The notes beneath the pieces are model-generated. The model worked only from the letters and a program-made list of their open reading frames with translations, did no database searches and was not told the origin of the DNA. A DNA stretch of 64,000 bases from Cunninghamia lanceolata. Its lineage: Eukaryota; Streptophyta; Pinopsida; Cupressales; Cupressaceae. Positions 54,326 through 64,000 of this stretch are shown here, piece by piece. The DNA lies in NCBI GenBank assembly GCA_027924645.1, contig BSBN01000233.1, forward strand, positions 7,892,501 to 7,956,500, given 5' to 3'. Each line of letters opens with the position of its first letter. Position 1 is the first letter of the stretch. The position numbers and the translations under genes were made by a program.

Positions 54326-55090
54326 TGTTTGATATTCTTTGCATTCATATGTCTAAAGGTATTTTATTGAAAGACCTTCTAGAGTGTATACGCTTTGATT
54401 CAAAGCTCTAATTTTAGTGATATTTTTAAAATTAAATATTTTGATGAATTGAACACATTACAAATATCAAAGATTGGCTGGAAGTTTGTTAGGACAATAA
54501 AAACCCCTTACAAATTGAGAAAATAAGATCCAAAGTTTCACAATGTGATACTTGATAAAAAAAAGGGGTAGAGGTGGAAACTCCTAAAGAGGCTAGATCT
54601 TTGGGCTACAAATGAAGATTGAGAGATACTTTGGATATTATTGTAATTGTACTGAATAGGGAGGTCATCATAAAAGGTGAACATTGAGAGTTACATTGAG
54701 AAGAGTGAAGCATCTTGTCATTTGTTGATTTCTAACTTGGGTACATGTTTCTATGCATAGTGATACATGGGATTTTTGCTTTTGGACCATGGTTTTAGTG
54801 GCCACTACTTTAGAGTAACTACTTGGTGATTTCCTATTTCCTTTGCTCTATATATTGAGTGTATGGGATACTGGTTTCATAGTGTTCTGAAAGTTAAGTA
54901 CTATTATGTAGCTTGAATTCTTTAGTGGATTGTATTGGTGTATTGTGTTATTAAGATTAATACAATTGTGGTATCTCTTTGGTGGTAGAGTTATTTTTTT
55001 AAAAGGCTTCTTCACATAAATCTAGTGTTATGTATTATTGTTGTTTTTTATTTTTCCTCATGTTCTATTTGATGGTTTGGTCACATGTAA
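54326..55090 (+). repeat. Copia relic B 3' LTR (end approximate)
   Basis: Starts TGTTTGATATTCTTTGC. The same landmarks as in copy A follow: GACCTTCTAGA, GTGATACTTGA, GGCTAGATCT, GAATAGGGAGGTCAT, CTCTATATATTGAGTG. Confidence 0.6.
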
Positions 55091-55900
55091 TAATTGGTTA
55101 ATCAAATTTAAGAACTATTTGTTTATACTTTTGTTGTATCTTTTTACCCCATTCTCAATATTAGGGAGATCTTAAGTTATCCAAAACAAAGAGAGGAAGA
55201 GGCTTCTATTGTTAAATGTGTCATAGAGGAGGATGCAATAGCATAGAATGGATTTGAATAGGAAATTATACAAAAAAAAGAAAAGGTAGTGTAGACATGT
55301 AAGTTCCATTAAATCCAATTAAGTATGATCAAAATTTTTAAGGATTGATTCAAGCAAGCTAGTGTAGTAGGTGTAGGAGAGGAAAATGATGCCTTGAAGA
55401 AAATAGTGGTGAATAACATGTGGAAGTTCATAAATTTGTCAAAAGGAGTACCTAGGGAAGGAAATTAGAAAAATTCTTTATAGTTTGCACAAAATGAAGT
55501 GGTTCATTTGGTAGTAGATAATATTAGGTGTTTCCCAAAATACCAACCAATTAAGTAGAAAGTATGGTTGATCCATAAGAAATTCAAGGACTATTAGGAG
55601 AAATTGTGGGATGCAGAGCATGCTCACAATCAATAGATGGATAAAAGGGTGAAACAAGGACTTAGAAGTAATGTGATTCCTCAAAAAGCATCATAAAGGA
55701 AATTTACAGAAAACCTAGAGGAAACTAGCACTTGAAGAACACCTAAAGTGTATTAGTACATATGGTCTATAATAAATAGATAATGCAATAAAAGTGATAC
55801 TACTATGGTATATTGTAATGGAGAAATCTTATATGAGGAATTCAAATTATATTTTTTGGAAGATGTGGCATCAAAGGGAGAAAGTTGTAGGATTGAGGAC
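55091..55900 (+). pseudogene. Unrecognised protein relic, locus B copy
   Basis: Homologue of 45301-46100. From about 55469 it reads KNSL-stop-FAQNEVVHLVV, DNIRCFPKYQPIK, stop, KVWLIHKKFKDY, stop, EKLWDAEHAHNQ, then DKRVKQGLRSNVIPQKAS. Together with locus A it defines a conserved but broken protein. Confidence 0.45.
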
Positions 55901-58900
55901 AAGTCTATATTGTAGAAATTAGTGGATGTGCAAGTTTAGGGTAGCAAGGTTCATTTAAGGAAGCACTAGAAATAACCAAAATTAGAGGAATGTCTCAAAG
56001 ATCTATATTATGGGGGCACAAAAGAAGTACAAAATACCATAAGAATAATGTTGTAGAATGATTTAGTTGCTAGATAGTGAAGGAAGGTTAGTGTCTCTAA
56101 AATTGTTAGTGATATCTATTGAAGGAAGGTGCAAATTGTGTAGGAAAGAAAGAGAGTGGTGCAAGAGAAATTTGTGAGGTTTGTGTTAGTAGGTAATATT
56201 GTTAGTGATTTCCAACATAGAATAATGAAGGCACAGGAAAATAAAGAAGCCACTATCATAATCAAACTGGATGAAGATTTGTTAGATAGTAAAGTGGAAG
56301 TCTTGCAATAGTGCATATCAACATAAGAGAGAGATAGTAGGAGGAATATTTTTCCCCAAGTTTGACTTAATGATAGTTCCTTGAAGTAAATCATGCAATT
56401 GATTAATCAATGTTCCAACTTTAGAGAAAAATATGGTTGTGTGTGGAGAAGTGTTAGAAGGAATTTTTTTTAGAAGAATCCAAATATCTATTGTAAAGGA
56501 AATAAAATAATACTTTATAAGAGATCCATGTTTTGAGATGATAATTGAAGGAAGTAGATGGATTGGAAAGTGTTTAGTCATCAAGGAGTGAGAAGTGTAG
56601 AAGTGCATAACTTACTAGATGATTTTGGGACAATTCCTAGCTGTTATCCTAGAAGCTAGAAGAGGAAAAGTAAGAAGCCCTAACTTATTTCCTAAAGACT
56701 ATCAAAGTGTTGGCTGTGCACTAAATTTGGATCACTAGTTGAATCTATAACTCAACCCTTATTTGTGGCAAATAGTCAAATAAATTTCCTACTTGGGGTA
56801 TTTTATACAAGAGCATCCCCAATGCATTGACCAAAAGAAATGTTTTTCTCTTCTATGTTTTTTTTATTTTGTAGGTTTCACTTTGTGCATCATGAGAAAG
56901 AGTGTACACTTTCTCCCAGTGATCATGATGCTTTCAGGATTGTGTTACCTTGATGGAAAGGGATATAGTTTGTATTTATTGCTAGACATATTCATAGAGG
57001 ATTCATTAAGGTCTTATCCTTAATTTGATAGTTTGAATCTTATGGTATTAGAATGGTGTGATCATGCTTCATTTCCATTAATTGTCTTCAACTTTGTATA
57101 GCATTACTTCATTTATTTATTACTCAAGACTATCACAATCAAGTTTCATTATGCATGATTTCATTCTCAAAGATGTTATCCTAGCTTGCACTAGTTTGAG
57201 TTTAAATGTAACTCTATATCAAGACATGAGACATTTTACATCATGATCCTTGGATGTTATTCAATGACAATAACTTATAACATGTTATAAAGAATCTACA
57301 CTCATATTGACCTACCTAGATACATCATGAGTACATCTTAATGGTGTAGTTAATTATCAAGGTTTTCCATATCTCTTGGAGATTGTAATAGGTTTTTTAA
57401 TCTCTTGATGTGCATAAATACTCATTCTTTCGGTCATTGTAATTATCACTCACATCATAAAAGTCATACCTTTCAAAAGTTGGAAGATTTCTACATTTTT
57501 TTATATTCAACCTTGTTCTAAGTTGTAGGTCTATAAATTATGTTGCAATAATTCAATCATTAATAGTAATAGTGATCCATGTTATTCCATTCCTTTCTTA
57601 ATATCCATATCAATTTTATTTGTTTTAAGGTAAGCTACATGGTTTAGTAGTCCCTAGTTGGACTCTCAAATCTTGCACTAGATCAAGAAATGGTGCCATA
57701 TATATGGTAAGAAAGGGGTTTTAATTGGTCCCAATTCATAGATAGTGTGGACATTCCACTCTAGGTTAATCAAAAATATATTTCTACATGTCAATCTTCT
57801 TAAAAAGGACTTTTAAAGAACATTGCTAATTGAAATTTTAATGAATAACACAATACTTCAGTGAAATGCAATATGTAGACATCAAAGAAGCATGAAAACA
57901 ATGATAATTGCATAAAGGGAATGCCTAACAGTGACACACAAAACATACCTTAGAGAAACCCTAAAAGGTAGAAAAATATAGCAAGAGTGAGTTTTAGATC
58001 CTTGTCTAACTATTATGAATCATTTTAAGATTGTGGTAGATGGGGACATGCCAAAACTAAGCTATCAACATATTTCAAAGAATTGACAACATGCATCTAT
58101 AAATAGTTATCTCACATTGTAAGAAACTTTGCAAAGTAGCTAAAACATGAACATAACAAGAGATCCAACCTTCAACTCATGTCATTGACAACATCATATT
58201 ATTGAATTCTCATGCATGTAGTGGCACCAAAGCACATTTCCCAATATTTAGAAGCTAAAATGAGTCAACAAAATCCTATAAATTCCTTATCTTATTTGAA
58301 CTATGGTGAAATTGCATCTTTGTTCAAGAGTCATTTGCATAATTTTCATCATGTTAGTGCTTTAACCAATGGGTGTCTATGTAATTGTTATGGCATATGA
58401 TGTTTTCATCACACTCAATGGCATTTCATTGCCTATGGAGATCAATGAAAATATCATAATTAAAAAAACCGTCATGTTCTAATGCCTACACACTTGTCCT
58501 TTGCCTACTATAGGATGCCTTGAATCATCCAAATGTATCAACTTACTCATATACAAGATTCTTAACATTTGAAGTTAATGAAATCTGATCTCCATTTGAT
58601 GTTAAGTCCTAACACACTTCTCTATAAATGATGTAGTGTACAACTGATCACTTTATCATGAACTTGACCTGCTTTGACATATTAGGATGGCCTTTTGAGT
58701 TGACCCCCTTTGGGCATTCTATAATTAACATGTCACCCTTCCCCATTCCTTTTCCCCACTACCACCCTATAAGGGAAGGATATCTTTATCCTCTTGGAGC
58801 ACTATCGATTTGTGCGATGAAGAAAAAGGTGTTCCTAGCAACGTAAGAAGTTTAAATGGGGTAGAAGTTATATTTGGACCACAATTATAAGATTTTCCTT

Positions 58901-60054
58901 ACACATAGCAGTATTTCTCTAAAAGATCTAGATCTAGATTTACAAGGAACCCCTTTAAGAGGTATTTCCTAGAGGTTGACAAGTAGAAGTAAACACATTA
59001 CTATGCTTAACCTTGGATTTCTTTGTAAGATAGATGAAAGTAGAGACATTAGGATCACAGAACATGTTTTATTACTTGGGCCATATTAGATGACAAAGTA
59101 CACCTAGTTGATGATGGACACCCAAGATGGTGTATCATTAATAATCACAAGAATGTTTGTGATAGGATCTGCTGAATGGCCACTAAAGAATGAAAAATGT
59201 GAAACATAAGAAGAACACACTCTAGGCCATCTATTGAAAGAGTACAAAAAATATTTCCCAATAATAATATAACAAAAGATAAATATTAACTAGAATAATT
59301 TGTTATTGTAAAAAATGTGTAAACAAATATATTTGGAATGAAATAAAGTCTGAAACATCATCATATACATGTAAATAAGATGAATCAATTACAAATAGTA
59401 CAAAAAATACATCAAAGAAATCCTTGTGAAACATTTAATTAATATATAATTAAATCACATAAAAGTTCAACAAACTATATAATAGTATATGAAATATAAA
59501 ATGAAAAGAGCAATTGTTTTTTCCTTTGTATTTAAAATCTTCATTTCTACATAAACAATATTTCAAATAATCCAAATATGTAATATTACTAATACAACAT
59601 ATTATTAATCCTAAAATTTCAAATATAGCAAATGGCCAAAATAAACTATAATTATTACTCAATCAGATATTTTGCACTTGTAGTCTTCTATGTTTCAATT
59701 ACTATATCTATCTATCTATTTAGCACTTGTAGTGAAATCTAATGTATGTTCCTTAAATGATCATATGGGGCTGAGCCTATCATTCCATTTAACACTTATT
59801 TTCATCAAGTAATTTCAATGGAAGTTTTCCAAATGAAGACAGCACCAAAAAATATTGCAAAACCTATTTTGACGTCCAAATACATGTATGCAATTGTCTC
59901 TTGTGAGTTAAAGGAAACGACGCTCACATGGGTACCTGCTTTCGAAGCTTTATAGAGAATAGATCCAAGATTTACATTATCTTTAAGAAAGGCGCTCAGA
60001 CAATGTTGTTAAGACTGGAAGCACAACTCAATTACAAAAAAGAGTAATAAACAG
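55901..60054. other. Gene-free region
   Basis: AT-rich sequence with short frames only. Frames at 56116-56608 (minus), 56793-57023 and 58658-58846 (plus) have no recognisable motif and no support from neighbours. The region to about 56340 may still hold decayed parts of the locus B relic (charged words near 56220-56310). I see no repeat with a partner elsewhere in the window. Confidence 0.4.
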
Positions 60055-62203
60055 TGTAATGCCCCTCACCCTTTTGGCTTGTGTTAGATGTTATTTCTAT
60101 TTTTGCTCTCTGTCAGTGTGGGAACAATTGTTAGTCTTATTTTGCATATTCTCAGTTTCGAGACATTTGGACTAGTATGTTATGGTTTATGTTTTCTTCG
60201 ATCTTGATGGATTATGTTCGATGGATGTATTGAGACATGTATTATGAGTTTTTGATGACATTATGATTACTTCAGTTATGATGAGATGAATATGCTTAGT
60301 GATGGTTAGAAAATATCATGTTTATGCATCTGATTATAGTCTTGTTTTAGAGTGGGGATGGTGTAGTACTGCTCAGATCGAGCACCCTACTACGCCGTGA
60401 TTCCCTGTCTTAGTGCGTGTGATACTTATCAGTTGATCATAGATAAGCATTGATTTTCATGCAGGTTGCAGGTACCGGGCCTCGACTCCACCTGATTTAG
60501 CAGGTCTGAGCATGCCCTACACCATGGATATTGTGACGGAGATAACATGAGGTATTATACCACTAGGACAATTCCAGTCCTTGTCGTAGTCTTGCATTCT
60601 TGTCATCATCTTGTGTCCTTTTCGTAGTCTTGTGCGTGATGCGACGTTGCTCCTTAGTTTCTATTATTGGTCGTCACCTGTAGTGGAGTGTTGTTGAAGT
60701 TGTTTAGTCATGTCTATGTGTCCCTTGTATCTTTATGACCTTATAGTATTTGGTATAGTTATAAAAATTGGAATATTGTTCATGTAAAGCCTTTTATTGA
60801 CATAATCACTTATTGTAAGGTTTTAATGTCTATGATTCTTAAGTTGTTGTTGAGAGGTAATTAGTATATATTTGACTTATTATTTATTTTGGGGGAATAA
60901 TTTAAGTAAGGTTGTTAGTGTCAGATATAATTAGAGATCTGAGAATCTCTATGTTAGGAAAAAAATTTCAAATTTTCCTTATGTAGTGGGATTGTGTTAT
61001 TAATTGGGAGTTATTGGATTTAATGGCAGTTACCTATTTCTGGTCAGGGAGAAATTGGCATAGGTGGGGGTTTTGTTTTAGGTGGGTGGTTTTGTTTGTC
61101 TGGGAAAGTTTTTTTTTTGGAGGTTCTGGGTGGAAGCATGAGCTGCGGGGGTTGGATTTGGAAGTAGCAACGACTCCTAGCCATCAAGTATTCGTATTTC
61201 AGGTTTTATCTCTGCACGACATGATCTTTGATTTTATTTTGATTGCATACTGGGATTATACATGGTCTTGGTTTGATTTTTCTTGAGAAAAGGTTGTTTA
61301 CATGATCTGTTTGCATGCCATGAATGATTTCATAATTTGATCTTTAGGGAAATTTCTATCTGTATGTTTTGGGAATTAGTCGCTTGCTTCACTTCATATT
61401 CTGCATGCTTACCCAACGAATTATTCTTGTATCTTCCGGCAATCATTGTTCCGCTTAGAAAAAAAAAAAAAGAATTTAGACCCCATATCTTTCATCTTGT
61501 AACAAATTTGAAGTTAAACCTATTTATTTTGTGTGCCATCAACATTCGCTTAAAATTTTTAACTCCTCCATTAGTTCATTGTTCTGTCAATAGGATTGTT
61601 TTTCCCCTTTCTTTAAATTGATCTTCCTCATTGAACACAGAAGCATGTCTTTTCAAATGAAAACACTAGTGCGGCAGCGGTAGAAGAAAACATTTGAAGT
61701 ATTTGTTGGTATAACCAGCTGCCATCGCTTGTAGGTTAGATTAGGTAGAGAGCCAGCCTTTATGTTGGATTAGTGGCATTTAGTGCACATCTCTTATCTA
61801 TGCTTCTCCATTTTAAGCTTAGGTTTTCCAAGCAATTGCAACTCCAGTATCTATCAAAATGTCTCTAGCATTTGCATGATGGATGCCCATTTCTGTCCCA
61901 AAACTCCCATTCTGGTACTCGTGGGAAGGACGTTAGCAAAATTGAATTTACCCCTACTAGATGTATTGCCTATTCAACAAATCCATTTTGTTCTTACCCT
62001 AAGATCATTGCTTTTCATGACATCTCTTTGAAGCTTTCCATCAAGAAATCTATGTGCCTCGCCTATTATTATGTAGTGCATGCGTAGTGTGTTCTAATGG
62101 TGTCAGCCTTGCATTAATTTTTTTTGTTAGTATTACGACTACCTGGTTAGTGTCTCAGCATTGTCTGAGGATTAAAAACTCAAATTCATTAGAGGAGCGA
62201 TGC
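60055..62203 (+). repeat. Possible long solo LTR
   Basis: TGTAATGCCCCTCACCC at 60055 resembles LTR beginnings of long-LTR Ty3 elements and the TGTCATGCCC start of the solo LTR at 52256. AACAG stands before it, and GATGCA followed by AACAG occurs at 62198-62208. Composition changes inside: a G/T-rich part near 61040-61150. A chance 5-mer match over 2 kb is quite possible, so this is only a candidate. Confidence 0.25.
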
Positions 62204-64000
62204 AAACAGGTTACTTCTCCTTCAAATTTTGTTGGCTTACCTCTGCCACTACCCCTGTACGTTTGATTGCTCGAATCTGTCTTGAAACCTTGCCTGTAGG
62301 ATCGTACTCTCTCTCTCTCTCCCCTTCTCTCCTTGAATGATTTTTCCAGAAATCCATGCTCTTCTTCCTTCCTCGACGACTCTGGGCGATCTTTTGTCTT
62401 CTATAGAAAATGACGTAACACCACTTTCATGCCTCATGGTTTCTTAAAATACTTATGGGTTTAAAATTAAAAGTTAGTAATTAGTGGTTTTAGGAAGTTT
62501 CTAAATGAACTCTTTGAGTATCCTTATAACTCAGAATAGAAACAGATTTTGTGGAGGTGTTATATTTGTTTATAAAAAAATTCTGTGTAATGCCGACTCT
62601 ATGAGTCGATTAGAATTAAACTAGATGTTCATTAGATCCCTTCTAGCATCTCTTAGGAGAGAATCCTAACTCGTAGTATGTTTAGATTTCTAGAAGCTAG
62701 TTGGATGTATTAGAGTATCGTATACAGCATAACTTCTCCTTCTTCCATGGAAAGATAAATTCTTAAATGATAGTGAGATGGAGTGGTGCCTTCTATTAAG
62801 AGTAGTTCTTGGTCTTAGTAATAAGTTTTCTTTCTTTGTAGTTAATACTTTTGTGTACCGGTTTAGAGACCTGAGTTACCTCTAAGTCAGGTGTAGTACC
62901 TGTTAAGATTCATGTACCAATAGTATTAGTATTAATTATATTATGTCTTGTCCTATTCAGAGTATATGGAATTAGAAGATTGGTAAGGAAGTTTTTTGTG
63001 CTTGAAGAGATTAGTTTTAATAGTCATCCTACTTTGCAATAAGATATTTCCTACTTTAGTAGAAAGAGACCATTTTAGATAGGCATAGTCTTCATGGCTT
63101 GATGTTAGGAAGTTGACAATTTAGTAGGTAATTAATATTAAGTGATTAACCATGTTCGTAATTGTAGTACCTTCCTCTTTAAATCTTTTGTATATTTTCT
63201 TTCACTAGACATTAGAATGTAATAAGGTTATTATTAGGACCATAGTAATTCTTTATTATTGTCTATCATAATAATGGGAATTCAACTAATTTAGATATTT
63301 AATTTTTATTCTGAGGTTTAAGCATTCCTCTATTTGTTTCTTGTTAGGATTTATTTTCAACTAGTTATTTTCTCTTAGTGCCATCTTGTATTTAAATGTG
63401 TCAATAGTGCTTTGCTAGGTTTTGTATGATTCCTAGTGCCTTTTTCTCTGAGATAAATCTTTAGTGAATCTTGGTCGTATAAGAAACAAAGGAAAATTAT
63501 GATTCCTTGAAAGTTTAGTATGAGGAGCTTGTTGTTGTTATAGTTGTGTAAAGGTTTTGGTTAAGTGATAATATGGTTGTTTCTAATGCATGGGAGTGAG
63601 AACTTTTGGGGTAGAGAATGTGACATTGTATCTATCTTTTGATGTTATGATTTCTTTTATGCAAACCATGGCGTGAAGTCATCCTTGTGTAAATTTGATT
63701 ATTTTGTCATATTAAAGTAAGAATGTATGGTGTTAATTACCTCCTTGTCATTTTTCTAAGGCGCCATGGTCCTAGAAAATCTAGTTCTCACAACATGGTA
63801 AAGTGTCCTGTCACCGACTCTAGAGGTTAACTTTTTGGTCCTCACTATTGGTACTTGGGTCTTTTGTCACTTGAGGTTTTGTTTGAGTTGAGAAGGGTAA
63901 TGGGAATTGTAGCATTATGACCAAGTGAATGGCACTTATATTGGAATAGAATCTCTTTTGTACCCTTTATTCTTATATGTTGTGGATTGTCTAGTTGGTC
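62204..64000. other. Gene-free region to the window end
   Basis: No frame of note. A short CT repeat lies near 62309-62322 and a small perfect hairpin (CGACTC, 3-base loop, GAGTCG) at 62594-62608. GTGTAATGCC at 62585 resembles the word at 60054 and might be another LTR start, but nothing further supports it. Confidence 0.35.

Noticed and set aside
58658..58846. 62-residue frame with Pro/His-rich end
   Set aside because: Short and isolated, with no homology that I recognise.
61014..61286. 90-residue Trp-rich plus frame as a host gene
   Set aside because: It lies in a G/T-rich stretch with no splice or domain evidence, and inside a possible LTR.
62594..62608. Perfect 6-bp hairpin as a terminator
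   Set aside because: There is no gene upstream and no T-run. Such a short stem is expected by chance in this much DNA.

Overview
The window is transposon-derived DNA from a plant nuclear genome. The elements are plant-type Ty3/gypsy chromoviruses, Ty1/copia elements and an L1-type LINE that ends in an RNase H domain. The DNA is AT-rich, and elements of different ages are nested inside each other. This suits a large, slowly purged genome such as a gymnosperm, but that is an inference and no host marker confirms it. I found no convincing host gene, tRNA or rRNA.

Layout. (1) 92-8060 is an intact-ended, very young chromovirus (E1, minus strand). Its LTRs are nearly identical, its target duplication is GCGAG, and one gag-pol frame is broken only by three TAG codons. 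It sits inside an older dispersed repeat (1-91 plus 8066-8300). (2) 8300-15113 holds a decayed copia 5' LTR and an old minus-strand Ty3 relic running from gag to integrase. The relic is cut by a 1.24-kb LTR-like insertion. (3) 15119-21646 is E2, an older chromovirus with 845-bp LTRs and target duplication GATTG. (4) 21652-26102 is non-coding: a CA microsatellite, a 197-bp-period tandem array, long inverted arms and an AT-rich tandem repeat called R here. (5) 26103-33987 is a decayed LINE (ORF1, endonuclease, RT, RNase H) with an extra long reading frame after the RNase H. (6) 34366-44540 is a plus-strand copia relic split by E4 (34878-44082), a gag-only copia element that is itself split by the chromovirus E3 (36025-42357). 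(7) 44541-50520 holds the copia 3' LTR, then relics of an unrecognised lysine/glutamate-rich protein with two tandem duplications, then a possible LTR. (8) 50930-55900 is a second copy of the same composite locus, interrupted only by a solo LTR (52256-53435, duplication GAAAG). (9) 55900-64000 has no recognisable gene; a long LTR-like stretch may begin at 60055.

How the parts relate. The blocks at 23.65-46.1 kb and 50.93-55.9 kb are copies of one ancestral locus. The first was stretched roughly fourfold by the LINE, E4 and E3. Uninterrupted homologues elsewhere in the window act as natural empty sites for E1 and for the solo LTR. Across E1, E2, E3 and the LINE many premature stops are TAG, and several fall where a relative or a near-invariant family motif has glutamine. 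This fits C-to-T decay at CAG (CHG) sites under silencing methylation.

All homology statements are from reading by eye; no search or alignment program was run.
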